DNA from: JASJBU01 sp039714735
Lineage (GTDB): Bacteria > Pseudomonadota > Gammaproteobacteria > Chromatiales > Chromatiaceae
Direction of reading: 5' to 3'
Length of the DNA: 64,000 nucleotides
NCBI GenBank assembly: GCA_039714735.1
Contig: JBDLIT010000005.1
Span: 4,886-68,885, forward strand
Part shown: one piece after another, positions 46,390 through 55,092 of the stretch
Layout: the number at the start of each line of letters is the position of its first letter
How positions within the stretch are numbered: position 1 is the stretch's first letter
Made by a program: the position numbers and the translations under genes
Notes under the pieces: model-generated
Databases searched by the model: none
What the model saw: only the letters and a program-made list of their open reading frames with translations
Told to the model about the DNA's origin: nothing

Positions 46390-47085
46390 TTAAAGCGTGA
46401 GAGTGGCCTGATCCAGCGCCAAGCCTGGCCCCATGGTAGAAGAGACCGTCACCTTCTTCAGGTAAACACCCTTTGCCGCACTGGGCTTGGCTTTGACAAA
46501 AGCTTTCAATAGAGATTCAAGATTCTCTTTCAGTTGGACCGGCTGAAAATCCACTTTACCAATCGAACAGTGAATTATACCTGCCTTGTCGGTCCGGTAG
46601 CGCACCTGGCCAGCCTTGGCATTCTGCACCGCTTCGGCAACATTTGGCGTGACCGTACCCACTTTAGGATTAGGCATCAGACCGCGCGGTCCAAGAATCT
46701 GCCCCAGCTTGCCGACAACCCGCATTGCATCGGGACTGGCGACGACCACGTCAAAATCCATCTTACCGGCCTTGATATCAGCCGCCAGATCCTCAAGTCC
46801 TACAATATCCGCCCCAGCCTCTTTGGCTGCATCCGCATTGGCGCCTTGGGTGAACACAGCGACACGCACCGTTTTACCTATACCATGCGGCAGAACTGTG
46901 GAACCACGTACGACCTGATCGGATTTCTTGGCATCCACACCCAGGTTCACGCTGACATCCACTGCTTCACTAAACTTTACAGAGGAAATCTCTTTCAAAA
47001 GGGTGAAGGCATCTTCTGCGGCATAGAGCTTTCCGGGTTCGACTTTCTCACGGATCGCTTTTATACGCTTGGTTAATTTAGCCAT
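46390..47085 (-). CDS. rplA: 50S ribosomal protein L1
   Basis: This 231-residue L1 (uL1) forms the mobile stalk that guides deacylated tRNA out and represses its own mRNA. It has the conserved HGIGKTVRVAVFTQG, MPNPKVGTVTPNVAEAVQNA and the C-terminal YLKKVTVSSTMGPGLALD. It starts 3 bp after rplK. Confidence 0.98.
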   Translation of the reverse strand: MAKLTKRIKAIREKVEPGKLYAAEDAFTLLKEISSVKFSEAVDVSVNLGVDAKKSDQVVRGSTVLPHGIGKTVRVAVFTQGANADAAKEAGADIVGLEDLAADIKAGKMDFDVVVASPDAMRVVGKLGQILGPRGLMPNPKVGTVTPNVAEAVQNAKAGQVRYRTDKAGIIHCSIGKVDFQPVQLKENLESLLKAFVKAKPSAAKGVYLKKVTVSSTMGPGLALDQATLTL

Positions 47086-47088
47086 GAC

Positions 47089-47523
47089 TTACTCCACCCC
47101 CTCAACATCAAGCCCCATCTGACGCGCACTGCCTGCGATGGTACGAACTGCCGCATCCATATCCGCCGCCGTAAGGTCCGGCTGTTTGGTAGTGGCGATC
47201 TCTTCCAGCTGAGCACGGGTCACAGTACCCACTTTTATCGTATTCGGGTTCGAACTGCCTTTTTGCAGACCAGCGGCCTTCTTCAGCAGCACAGAAGCAG
47301 GAGGTGTCTTGGTGATAAATGTGAATGAACGGTCGCTATAAACCGTGATCACCACCGGGATTAGCATCCCTTTCTCCATGCTCTGGGTCTTGGCATTGAA
47401 TGCCTTGCAGAACTCCATGATGTTTACACCATGCTGACCCAGCGCAGGACCGACCGGCGGACTCGGATTGGCCTCTCCGGCAGGAACCTGAAGCTTGATA
47501 TAAGCCTCGATTTTTTTAGCCAT
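47089..47523 (-). CDS. rplK: 50S ribosomal protein L11
   Basis: This 144-residue L11 (uL11) binds the GTPase-associated 23S rRNA region and is needed for RelA activation. It has the proline-rich N-terminus (KLQVPAGEANPSPPVGPALG) and the C-terminal rRNA-binding helices (TAADMDAAVRTIAGSARQMG). A candidate promoter lies 70-100 bp upstream. Confidence 0.98.
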   Translation of the reverse strand: MAKKIEAYIKLQVPAGEANPSPPVGPALGQHGVNIMEFCKAFNAKTQSMEKGMLIPVVITVYSDRSFTFITKTPPASVLLKKAAGLQKGSSNPNTIKVGTVTRAQLEEIATTKQPDLTAADMDAAVRTIAGSARQMGLDVEGVE

Positions 47524-47549
47524 GTTTCACCTCTCTGTGGGTCCAAACG

Positions 47550-47620
47550 TCTGGGGCTTTCACCCAGACTCCCCGATTTGAAAAGCCTCGAATGATAGCA
47601 TGTATCGAATTCGAGGTTAA
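47550..47620 (-). promoter_or_regulatory. Candidate rplK promoter and leader hairpin
   Basis: On the minus strand TTAACC (47620-47615) and TATCAT (47597-47592) are 17 bp apart, with 4/6 and 5/6 matches to the sigma-70 consensus. The leader then forms a hairpin (GTCTGGG / CCCAGAC type, about 47550-47570) before rplK. In E. coli L1 binds the leader of this operon, so the hairpin could be that target, but I cannot verify it. Confidence 0.6.
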
Positions 47621-47658
47621 ATTATTGCTTCAATCAAACTAAATATTTACTGATTTCA

Positions 47659-47863
47659 ATGGCGCGGCTTTGGAGATCTTGTTTACCCCCGGCCCGGACA
47701 TCGTGTCCGGTCGTTCGCCGCGCTGCGCTTGTCCACTGGACTAATTAGCAGCTGCATAAGTTAATCAATCTTTGCCATCCATGGCGCAGCTTGGGCACTC
47801 TTTCTTACCCCCGGCCCGGACATCGTGTCCGGTCGTTCGCCGCGCTGCGCTTGTCCACTGGAC
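47659..47863. repeat. Direct repeat pair with CCGGACA hairpin
   Basis: Two copies of an approximately 83-bp unit lie at 47659-47741 and 47781-47863, a period of 122 bp. The last 59 bp (47683-47741 and 47805-47863) are identical by eye. The first 24 bp share ATGGCGC-GCTT with mismatches. Each unit contains CCGGACA-TCG-TGTCCGG, a perfect 7-bp hairpin. The pair fills most of the 353-bp nusG-rplK gap. There is no ORF. It resembles an intergenic REP/MITE-type element. Confidence 0.85.
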
Positions 47864-47876
47864 AAACGGTCGCGGC

Positions 47877-48410
47877 TCACCCTTTCTCGACCTGTCCAAA
47901 CTCCAGGTCTACAGGGGTCGAGCGACCGAAAATAAGTACCGAAACCTTCAGGCGGCTCTTATCGTAGTCGACCTCTTCCACCACACCGGAGAAGTCGTTG
48001 AACGGACCATCGATAACCCGCACCACTTCGCCTGGCTCGAATAGAACCTTCGGACGGGGTTTCTCGACACCTTCGACAACCCGCTGCAGAATGGCATCCG
48101 CCTCTTTTTCGGTAATCGGCGCCGGCCTGTCGCCTGTCCCACCGATAAAACCCATCACCTTGGGCACGTCTTTCACCAGGTGCCAGGTCTCATCAGTCAT
48201 CTCCATCTGCACCAACACGTAGCCTGGAAAAAACTTTCGCTCACTTTTACGTTGCTGACCGGCGCGCATCTCAACGACTTCTTCAGTGGGGACCAATACA
48301 TCACCGAATTTGTCTTCCATGCCAAAGCGCTTTATGCGCTCATGTAATGAACGCTGAACCTGCAGCTCAAAACCGGAATAGGCATGTACCACATACCAAT
48401 GTTGCGCCAC
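47877..48410 (-). CDS. nusG: Transcription elongation/antitermination factor NusG
   Basis: This 177-residue NusG couples RNA polymerase to ribosomes and Rho. Its NGN domain starts HWYVVHAYSGFELQVQRSLH, and the KOW domain lies at the C-terminus (FEPGEVVRVIDGPFNDFSGV). It starts 2 bp after secE. Its stop is followed at once by the direct-repeat pair. Confidence 0.98.
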   Translation of the reverse strand: MAQHWYVVHAYSGFELQVQRSLHERIKRFGMEDKFGDVLVPTEEVVEMRAGQQRKSERKFFPGYVLVQMEMTDETWHLVKDVPKVMGFIGGTGDRPAPITEKEADAILQRVVEGVEKPRPKVLFEPGEVVRVIDGPFNDFSGVVEEVDYDKSRLKVSVLIFGRSTPVDLEFGQVEKG

Positions 48411-48412
48411 TA

Positions 48413-48784
48413 TCAGCCTCCAGTCAGAGCACGCAAAATCGCGCCCAGCATCATATCGAACAACCAGAGCACTATGCCCATGATCAGCACCACGACAAAC
48501 ACGATCAGGGTCGTCTGTACCGTCTCCTGGCGACTCGGCCAGACGACTTTTCTAACCTCGACCTTGGCATCAGTAGCAAACTTCCAGGCTCGCTTACCGA
48601 CAAACGTCTGGTAAGCAATCAGCACCGCCAAACCAACCATCGCGATGAGCCCAAGAACTCTCAGCAACTGGGAATAGGCATCAAAATAATAGAAGCCAAG
48701 CAGCGCCGCCACGATAATCGTGACTGACATCAACAGCTTGACCGTATCCATACTGGATACTTCAACTTGGGTATTCGCGTTCAT
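48413..48784 (-). CDS. secE: Preprotein translocase subunit SecE
   Basis: This 123-residue SecE of the long, three-helix gammaproteobacterial type has hydrophobic segments near 15-32, 40-60 and 93-115. The conserved amphipathic segment before the last helix is EVRKVVWPSRQETVQTTLIV. It clamps SecY in the translocon. It lies 24 bp after tRNA-Trp and 2 bp before nusG. Confidence 0.97.
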   Translation of the reverse strand: MNANTQVEVSSMDTVKLLMSVTIIVAALLGFYYFDAYSQLLRVLGLIAMVGLAVLIAYQTFVGKRAWKFATDAKVEVRKVVWPSRQETVQTTLIVFVVVLIMGIVLWLFDMMLGAILRALTGG

Positions 48785-48807
48785 AGGTTATGTATGCCAG
48801 AAAAAAA

Positions 48808-48883
48808 TGGCAGGCCAGGAGGGACTCGAACCCCCAACCTGCGGTTTTGGAGACCGCTGCTCTACCAGTTGAGCCACTGGCCT
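48808..48883 (-). tRNA. trnW: tRNA-Trp (CCA)
   Basis: A 76-nt cloverleaf on the minus strand has acceptor AGGCCAG / CTGGCCT, discriminator G and an encoded CCA tail. The anticodon loop CTCCAAA gives CCA. T-loop GTTCGAGTC and D-loop AGTTGGTAG-type residues are present. It lies between tuf and secE, as in pseudomonads. Confidence 0.97.
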
Positions 48884-48936
48884 AAAAACGCTTAAAGCGG
48901 GACCGGCTTAGACCGGCCCCGCACACACTTAATCGA

Positions 48937-50127
48937 TTACTCGATAATCTTGGAGACCACACCGGCCCCAACGGTCCGGCCACCTTCACGGATCGCAAAG
49001 CGCAGACCGTCTTCCATCGCGATCGGCGCGATCAGCTTGACGACCATCTTTACGTTGTCACCCGGCATCACCATCTCCACACCCTCAGGCAGGTCGCAGG
49101 CGCCGGTGACATCGGTGGTCCGAAAATAAAACTGCGGACGGTAGTTATTGAAGAATGGCGTGTGACGGCCACCCTCATCTTTGCTCAGCACGTACACTTC
49201 ACACTCAAAATGGGTGTGCGGGGTGATGCTTTTCGGGTGCGCCAGCACTTGGCCGCGTTCAACCTCTTCGCGCTTGGTGCCGCGCAACAGGACGCCTACG
49301 TTGTCGCCCGCCTCGCCCTGATCCAGCAGCTTGCGGAACATCTCGACACCGGTACAGACGGTCTTGGCGGTCTCTTTGATGCCGACAATTTCGATCTCTT
49401 CACCGACCTTGATCACGCCGCGCTCGATACGTCCGGTCACCACGGTGCCGCGTCCGGAGATCGAGAACACGTCTTCGATCGGCATCAGGAAGGCGCCGTC
49501 AATGGCGCGGTCCGGCTCCGGTATGTAGCTGTCCAGCGCGTCCATCAGTTTGTCGATGGACTGGCTGCCCAGTTCGCCGGTGTCGCCTTCCAGCGCTTTC
49601 AGCGCGGAGCCGACGATGATCGGGGTGTCGTCACCCGGGAAGTCGTAGCTGTCGAGCAGCTCGCGCACTTCCATCTCGACCAGTTCCAGCAGCTCTTCGT
49701 CATCCACCATGTCGGCCTTGTTCAGGTAGACGATGATGTAGGGCACACCCACCTGACGGGAGAGCAGGATGTGCTCACGGGTCTGGGGCATGGGGCCATC
49801 CGCTGCAGAGACCACCAGGATCGCGCCATCCATCTGCGCCGCACCGGTGATCATGTTCTTTACATAGTCCGCATGTCCGGGACAGTCCACGTGCGCATAG
49901 TGACGCTTCTCTGACTCGTACTCCACATGGGCGGTGGCGATGGTGATACCACGCTCACGCTCTTCCGGGGCGTTGTCGATCTGATCAAAGGCGCGCTGCT
50001 CGCCGCCGTACTTGGCCGCCTGGACTGTGGTGATCGCCGCCGTCAATGTGGTCTTGCCGTGGTCGACGTGACCGATCGTTCCCACGTTGACATGCGGTTT
50101 TGTGCGTTCGAATTTTTCCTTGGACAT
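48937..50127 (-). CDS. tuf: Elongation factor Tu, copy 2
   Basis: This 396-residue EF-Tu is encoded between tRNA-Thr and tRNA-Trp, the usual tufB place in gammaproteobacteria. The coding sequence appears identical to the copy at 31939-33129, with the same motifs (GHVDHGKTT, NKADMVDDEE). Flanking sequence differs immediately outside the gene, so identity is kept by gene conversion rather than a recent large duplication. Confidence 0.99.
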   Translation of the reverse strand: MSKEKFERTKPHVNVGTIGHVDHGKTTLTAAITTVQAAKYGGEQRAFDQIDNAPEERERGITIATAHVEYESEKRHYAHVDCPGHADYVKNMITGAAQMDGAILVVSAADGPMPQTREHILLSRQVGVPYIIVYLNKADMVDDEELLELVEMEVRELLDSYDFPGDDTPIIVGSALKALEGDTGELGSQSIDKLMDALDSYIPEPDRAIDGAFLMPIEDVFSISGRGTVVTGRIERGVIKVGEEIEIVGIKETAKTVCTGVEMFRKLLDQGEAGDNVGVLLRGTKREEVERGQVLAHPKSITPHTHFECEVYVLSKDEGGRHTPFFNNYRPQFYFRTTDVTGACDLPEGVEMVMPGDNVKMVVKLIAPIAMEDGLRFAIREGGRTVGAGVVSKIIE

Positions 50128-50193
50128 GAGTGCTCTCCAGGTTCTCCATACTTTATTAAAGGTAAATTCGCGCGCTTGTGCACGCCGTTAATT

Positions 50194-50269
50194 TGGAGCC
50201 CAGAAGCAGATTTGAACTGCCGACCTCGCCCTTACCAAGGGCGTGCTCTACCAACTGAGCTATCTGGGC
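50194..50269 (-). tRNA. trnT: tRNA-Thr (GGT)
   Basis: A 76-nt cloverleaf on the minus strand has acceptor GCCCAGA / TCTGGGC, D-arm GCTCAGTTGGTAGAGC, anticodon arm CGCCCTTGGTAAGGGCG with anticodon GGT, T-loop GTTCAAATC and an encoded CCA. It lies 66 bp upstream of tuf, the normal tyrU-glyT-thrT-tufB order. Confidence 0.96.
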
Positions 50270-50328
50270 AAAAACTTCAACCCTGGACTCAGGGCCCTCC
50301 CAGGCCATTCAGCACCGGGTCTTTACAT

Positions 50329-50402
50329 TGGAGCGGGTGATGGGGATCGAACCCACGTATTCAGCTTGGAAGGCTGAAGTTCTACCATTGAACTACACCC
50401 GC
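50329..50402 (-). tRNA. trnG: tRNA-Gly (TCC)
   Basis: A 74-nt cloverleaf on the minus strand has acceptor GCGGGTG / CACCCGC, anticodon loop CTTCCAA giving TCC, T-loop GTTCGATCC and an encoded CCA. It closely resembles E. coli glyT. It lies 59 bp upstream of tRNA-Thr on the same presumed transcript. Confidence 0.96.
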
Positions 50403-50720
50403 TGAAACACTCCGTAGTTCGCGCCTTTTGCACATCGCGCTAAACAGCGCAATCGTACTAAACAACGCAGCGCATCCGCACTAACAAGAACATTGCAAGT
50501 AACGTCCCTGTGGCGCAGCCAGCTCGGCTTCCTGCCTCGCGTTCGCCGCGCTCTGCGCGATGTTGAAAATCGCTCTCGGCAATTGCTCCTGCATTGCTCT
50601 ACTTTCCTACTTCCCTGTAGGTCGCTGGCGATTTCCTCGAACCTCTGATCGGTTCTCATCCTCCCCTATGGGTGGAACTAACCAATCCCGTGCAATTCCA
50701 ATAGTCACGCACTTAACATC
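50403..50720 (-). other. Spacer between tRNA-Tyr and tRNA-Gly with repeat-like block
   Basis: This 318-bp spacer is long for this tRNA cluster and holds no gene. A block at 50511-50560 (TGGCGCAGCC at its start, GTTCGCCGCGCT further on, then CTGCGCG) resembles the start and end of the direct-repeat unit in the nusG-rplK gap and may be a diverged member of the same dispersed family. The remainder shows nothing recognisable. Confidence 0.5.
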
Positions 50721-50805
50721 TGGTGGAGGGGGGAGGATTTGAACCTCCGAAGGCGGAGCCGTCAGATTTACAGTCTGATCCCTTTGGCCACTCGGGAACC
50801 CCTCC
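50721..50805 (-). tRNA. trnY: tRNA-Tyr (GTA)
   Basis: An 85-nt class II tRNA on the minus strand has acceptor GGAGGGG / CCCCTCC, anticodon loop CTGTAAA giving GTA, a long variable arm (CGGCTCCGCCTTCGGAGG region), T-loop GTTCAAATC and an encoded CCA. It heads the Tyr-Gly-Thr-tuf-Trp cluster directly after a good promoter. Confidence 0.96.
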
Positions 50806-50820
50806 AAGCGGAAGCAGGGA

Positions 50821-50849
50821 ATTCTGCCGATTCACCTAGCCAAAGTCAA
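50821..50849 (-). promoter_or_regulatory. Promoter of the tRNA-Tyr/Gly/Thr-tuf cluster
   Basis: On the minus strand TTGACT (50849-50844) and CAGAAT (50826-50821) are 17 bp apart and match 5/6 each to the sigma-70 boxes. The start site would be near 50814, leaving a short 5-prime leader before tRNA-Tyr, which is common for stable-RNA transcripts. Confidence 0.78.
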
Positions 50850-51029
50850 CAATGAATTTATTATAATCACCGCACTGACTGAGGCTTTGGATAGACACTG
50901 AATTGCAAGATGCGGGATGATGTTGAACAGTTTTTATGGAAATCCTCTTCGATCTGGCTCCCTAAAGACTTGCAGCAGGGACTGTTTAGCTTTATTACTA
51001 GTCGAAATCACACTATATAAATAGCAGCA

Positions 51030-52763
51030 ATGAATGACCGCCGATCAATCCTTATAATTTGCCTCGCATTTCTCTTTGCGGGATGTGCATCAAATCTCCC
51101 ACAGACCGCACCATCCGCTGAGACCCCGGGTCCTGCTGCTCTGATACCACAGCAAACCACGAACCAACTCGGCCAACAGACCCTAAGCAGCGGTGTAATC
51201 TACGACACACTCACCGCGGAAATAGCCGCTCAGCGCGGCGATCACCACACAGCATTCATCCATGCCTTCCGCGCAGCGGAGCAATCCAGAGCGCCTTCCG
51301 CTGCAGAACGCGCCACGCAACTGGCCCTGCAGGCCAAACTGACGCCCGAAGCCATGCAAGCAACCCATCTCTGGCTCGAACTCAACCCCGACTCGCTTGG
51401 CGCGAACCAAATCGCAGCCCTACTCACCGCAAACGCCAAACAACTGACTGAAACAGTCAAGCACTTACACGAAGTGGTCAGAATCGCCAATCTCAAGGGG
51501 CAGAATGGTTATCTTAAGGCTGCCGCAATAGCCGAGAAGGCAGGATCTCCTGACCAATCACTTGCACTCATGCAACAGGTCATCCCCGCCGATACAACCG
51601 ACCCTGACGCCCTCTATGCAATCGCCGTAACTGCCATTCAGGCCAGACAATACACCCTCGCGGAGCAGAGTATGAGCCGCGCCCTGCAAAGCAGGCCCGA
51701 TTGGTCGAAGGGGATGCTATTACTCAGCCGCAGCCTCATCGCACAGGAAAGGCAAGATGAAGGACTGGAGATCCTCAAACAGGCGGTGGCCAGCGCCCCA
51801 GAAAAGGCAGAATTACGCCTGACTTACGCAAGACTGCTGCTGGACAATAATCAATTGGCAGAGTCCTTAGAGCAGTTTGAGATCCTCAATCAACAGAACC
51901 CCAAAAATCAGGACATCATATTTGCCCTAGGGGTCATCTCATCTGAACTCAAAAAATATGATTTGGCAAAAGAGTATTTTCAGCGGTTATTAAAGAACAG
52001 AAATAAACGTAGCGAGTCACATTTTCAACTCGGACTGATTGCCCAGAAGCTGAATGATCCGGGCACGGCTTTACAGCACTTCAGCAAGGTTGATGGCAAA
52101 AACCAGGCGGACGCCCACATACAGATGGCAAGAATACTGGCGGCGCTGGGACAACTGAACGAGGCTCGGGAATTACTCCAGCGTTTACGCATCGCCCTGC
52201 CACAACACGGCTCCAAACTGCATCTGATTGAGGCGGATTTACTGCGTGATGCTCAACAATACACGCTTGCCCATGATATTTATAATCGCGCCCTCGAGCT
52301 TTATGCAGGCAATATTGATCTACTCTATGCCCGAGCCCTGAATGCAGCAGATATGGGGCAGATCAACATCCTCGAGCAGGACCTGAACAACATTCTCAAC
52401 CATCAACCCAATCACGCGGACGCACTCAACGCACTCGGTTACACCTTGGCTGATCAGACCGGTCGACTCGGTGAAGCCAAACAATTCATCCAGAGGGCGC
52501 TCACCCTGAAACCGGACAGCCCGGCCATTCTCGACAGTATGGGCTGGGTCGAATTCCGGCTGGGAAATCTTGAAGATGCGCTGAAATTTCTGCAACAGGC
52601 AGCAAAATTCAGCCCGGATGCTGAAATTGCCTCCCATCTAGGTGAAGTGCTCTGGCACATGGACAAAAAGAATCAGGCTCTAAAAGTCTGGCAAAAGGCG
52701 AATGAACTGGAACCTGACAACCGCTTCATCAAGCCTGTCATGCAGCGGCTTGGCGCCGAGTAG
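51030..52763 (+). CDS. Tetratricopeptide-repeat outer-membrane lipoprotein
   Basis: This 577-residue protein has a lipoprotein signal (LFAGC, Cys19) followed by many TPR units. Recognisable copies include DPDALYAIAVTAIQARQYTL, QDIIFALGVISSELKKYDLA and ADALNALGYTLADQTGRLGE. It corresponds in place and build to the TPR lipoprotein found upstream of lolB-ispE in pseudomonads. It probably scaffolds an envelope complex. Here lolB is missing, and ispE starts 3 bp after it. Confidence 0.9.
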   Translation: MNDRRSILIICLAFLFAGCASNLPQTAPSAETPGPAALIPQQTTNQLGQQTLSSGVIYDTLTAEIAAQRGDHHTAFIHAFRAAEQSRAPSAAERATQLALQAKLTPEAMQATHLWLELNPDSLGANQIAALLTANAKQLTETVKHLHEVVRIANLKGQNGYLKAAAIAEKAGSPDQSLALMQQVIPADTTDPDALYAIAVTAIQARQYTLAEQSMSRALQSRPDWSKGMLLLSRSLIAQERQDEGLEILKQAVASAPEKAELRLTYARLLLDNNQLAESLEQFEILNQQNPKNQDIIFALGVISSELKKYDLAKEYFQRLLKNRNKRSESHFQLGLIAQKLNDPGTALQHFSKVDGKNQADAHIQMARILAALGQLNEARELLQRLRIALPQHGSKLHLIEADLLRDAQQYTLAHDIYNRALELYAGNIDLLYARALNAADMGQINILEQDLNNILNHQPNHADALNALGYTLADQTGRLGEAKQFIQRALTLKPDSPAILDSMGWVEFRLGNLEDALKFLQQAAKFSPDAEIASHLGEVLWHMDKKNQALKVWQKANELEPDNRFIKPVMQRLGAE

Positions 52764-52766
52764 ACC

Positions 52767-53612
52767 ATGCCGCAAGCAAATGCCTGGCCGGCGCCGGCAA
52801 AACTCAATCTGATGCTGCGCATCGTCGGACGCCGTGCAGATGGATACCATGAATTACAAACGGTTTTTCAATTCCTGGACTACCAGGATCAGCTCTTCTT
52901 CACTCCGCGGCCCGACAGCCGGGTTGTCATCAGCGCCCCCCTCGAGGGCGTTGCTCCAGAACAGGATCTAAGCTTTCGCGCAGCCCGTCTGTTACAGACG
53001 AAAACCCACACCAAACAAGGGATAGAGATCAGACTCGAAAAACGACTGCCCATGGGTGGCGGCCTGGGTGGCGGCAGTTCCGATGCCGCCACCACACTGC
53101 TTGCCCTGAACCAGATCTGGGAGGCCGGATTAAGCATGACGCAATTGGCGGATCTCGGCATCGCCTTGGGCGCAGATGTACCGATTTTTATGCATGGCCA
53201 CGCTGCCTGGGCTGAAGGCATCGGCGAGCAGCTGTCTGAGATTGACCTACCGGAACCTTGGTACCTGATACTAACCCCGGACTGCCAAGTCTCAACCGCA
53301 GAAATCTTCGCATCACCCGATTTGACACGCAACTCACCCAGGATCAAAATACGCGACTTTCTGCAGGGCGAAAGAAACAACGATTGCCTGCCCGTGGTGC
53401 GCCGGCGTCATCCTGAAGTGGCAGAGGCGCTGGATTGGCTTGGAGAACATGCTCCAGCACAAATGACTGGGACCGGCGCCTGTGTATTCGCAGCATTCTC
53501 AAATGAATCTGCAGCACGCGCAGTGTATCGTCAACTGCCTGGCGATCTGCAGGGATTTGTCGCAAGGGGAACCAACCAGTCTCCGTTACTCGACAAACTC
53601 AGGAACAACTGA
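52767..53612 (+). CDS. ispE: 4-diphosphocytidyl-2-C-methyl-D-erythritol kinase
   Basis: This 281-residue GHMP kinase of the MEP isoprenoid pathway phosphorylates CDP-ME at the 2-hydroxyl. The start segment APAKLNLMLRIVGRRADGYH holds the catalytic lysine region, the ATP loop is PMGGGLGGGSSDAAT near 95-109, and the C-terminal motif MTGTGACVFAAF is present. It lies 3 bp after the TPR gene and upstream of tRNA-Gln, the conserved order. Confidence 0.97.
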   Translation: MPQANAWPAPAKLNLMLRIVGRRADGYHELQTVFQFLDYQDQLFFTPRPDSRVVISAPLEGVAPEQDLSFRAARLLQTKTHTKQGIEIRLEKRLPMGGGLGGGSSDAATTLLALNQIWEAGLSMTQLADLGIALGADVPIFMHGHAAWAEGIGEQLSEIDLPEPWYLILTPDCQVSTAEIFASPDLTRNSPRIKIRDFLQGERNNDCLPVVRRRHPEVAEALDWLGEHAPAQMTGTGACVFAAFSNESAARAVYRQLPGDLQGFVARGTNQSPLLDKLRNN

Positions 53613-53661
53613 AAATCCATTTGTGGAACGGTTAGCTGTAGAATAGACATAATAGTTTTTT

Positions 53662-53736
53662 TGGGGCGTCGCCAAGCGGCTAGGCACCAGGTTTTGATCC
53701 TGGCATACGTTGGTTCGAGTCCAACCGCCCCAGCCA
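53662..53736 (+). tRNA. trnQ: tRNA-Gln (TTG)
   Basis: A 75-nt cloverleaf has acceptor TGGGGCG / CGCCCCA, D-loop AAGCGGCTAGGC, anticodon loop TTTTGAT giving TTG, T-loop GTTCGAGTC and an encoded GCCA end. It sits between ispE and prs, the same place as in many gammaproteobacteria. A CATAAT hexamer lies 9 bp upstream, but the -35 is not clear. Confidence 0.97.
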
Positions 53737-53996
53737 ATTTAATGGTTGCAGGCATAGCGCTAGGAGATAAGTCATCCCTGGCGCTTGGGGTCCGACACGA
53801 CCTCGGACGCATAGAGATATGCGAATGCCGCAATGGAAAGGATGCCTTGGAGCAACCCTGACAGCGCTCCTCAGCTGGGTTTGTCTACAGGACATACGGT
53901 CTTGGCTCACATTGACCAGTTAAACCGGGCAAATTACTGAGAGCGATTTTGTCTGCCATTCACTGACAGATATTCAATGACTTAGGGGATGCCGCC

Positions 53997-54950
53997 TTGC
54001 CTTCAAGCTCCATTATGGTTTTTTCCGGTAACGCCAATCCGGAACTGACCAACGAAATTGTCACTCATCTCAACATCCCATTAGGCAAGATACAGGTTGG
54101 CCGTTTCAGCGATGGCGAGGTGATGGCTGAAGTCCAGGAAAATGTCCGCGGCCGCGACGTCTTCATCGTCCAGCCCACTTCAGCACCCACCAACGAAAAT
54201 CTCATGGAACTGCTGGTGATGATCGACGCGATGCGCTGGTCATCCGCCAAGCGCATCACCGCAGTAATACCCTATTTCGGTTATGCCCGGCAAGACCGGC
54301 GCCCACGCTCGGCTCGGGTCCCGATTACCGCAAGGCTGGCTGCAAAGATGATCGGTGCGGCAGGCGCCAACCGGGTGCTGACTGTCGACCTGCATGCCGA
54401 CCAGATCGTCGGTTTTTTCGATACCCCGGTGGACAATGTCTATGCATCACCACTCCTGCTGGGCGATGTCTGGCGTCAGAAATATCCTGATCTGATGGTG
54501 GTCTCTCCCGACGTTGGTGGTGTGGTGAGAGCGCGTGCTCTGGCCAAGCGTTTGGATGATGCCGAACTGGCTATCATCGACAAGCGCCGCCCCCGCCCGA
54601 ACGAAGCGAAAATCATGAACATCATCGGTAAAGTTGAAGGTCGCACCTGTGTGATCATCGATGATCTGGTTGATACTGCCGGAACCCTCTGCCAGGCCGC
54701 CAATGCGTTAAAAGACCACGGTGCAGCCAAGGTGGTGGCCTACTGCACTCACCCTGTTCTGTCCGGCCCTGCGGTGGCGAACATCAACAACTCCAGACTG
54801 GACGAGCTAGTCGTTACCAATACCATTCTGCTCTCTCCAGAGGCTCAGGCCTGCGACAGAATACGCCAGGTCAGTATTGCTGAACTCATGGCGGAAACCA
54901 TACGCCGCGTGAGTAATGAAGAGTCAGTCAGCTCATTGTTTATTGACTAA
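53997..54950 (+). CDS. prs: Ribose-phosphate pyrophosphokinase
   Basis: This 317-residue PRPP synthase makes PRPP from ribose 5-phosphate and ATP for nucleotides, NAD and histidine. It has GRFSDGEVMAEVQENVRGRD, the ATP-binding RITAVIPYFGYARQDR, HADQIVGFFDTPVDN and the PRPP loop IIDDLVDTAGT near 219-229. The start is TTG at 53997 with AGGGGA seven bases upstream. The alternative ATG is six codons later. It supplies the PRPP used by NadC. Confidence 0.96.
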   Translation: MPSSSIMVFSGNANPELTNEIVTHLNIPLGKIQVGRFSDGEVMAEVQENVRGRDVFIVQPTSAPTNENLMELLVMIDAMRWSSAKRITAVIPYFGYARQDRRPRSARVPITARLAAKMIGAAGANRVLTVDLHADQIVGFFDTPVDNVYASPLLLGDVWRQKYPDLMVVSPDVGGVVRARALAKRLDDAELAIIDKRRPRPNEAKIMNIIGKVEGRTCVIIDDLVDTAGTLCQAANALKDHGAAKVVAYCTHPVLSGPAVANINNSRLDELVVTNTILLSPEAQACDRIRQVSIAELMAETIRRVSNEESVSSLFID

Positions 54951-54998
54951 AAATAGCCTCAAACAAGCCGAATCACTGGAAAAAAGCTGTATTTCTGT

Positions 54999-55058
54999 TA
55001 GAATCGCGCGCTCGCTGAGAGTAAGCGAAACAGTCGTCATCCAGGTCGCGGGATGACG
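54999..55058 (+). promoter_or_regulatory. Candidate rplY promoter and leader hairpin
   Basis: A TAGAAT -10 box (54999-55004) with a CGCGCGC discriminator lies between prs and rplY. No good -35 is seen. Downstream, CGTCATCC / GGATGACG (55035-55042 with 55051-55058) forms an 8-bp stem with an 8-nt loop, then GTTTCTCC. The hairpin could be a weak attenuator or a ribosomal-protein leader. Confidence 0.5.
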
Positions 55059-55092
55059 GTTTCTCCAATTTTCAACATTCCAGGAGATTGCA

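Noticed and set aside
53737..53996. Possible small gene between tRNA-Gln and prs
   Set aside because: The short frames present, including those running into the tRNA, lack ribosome-binding sites and homology.
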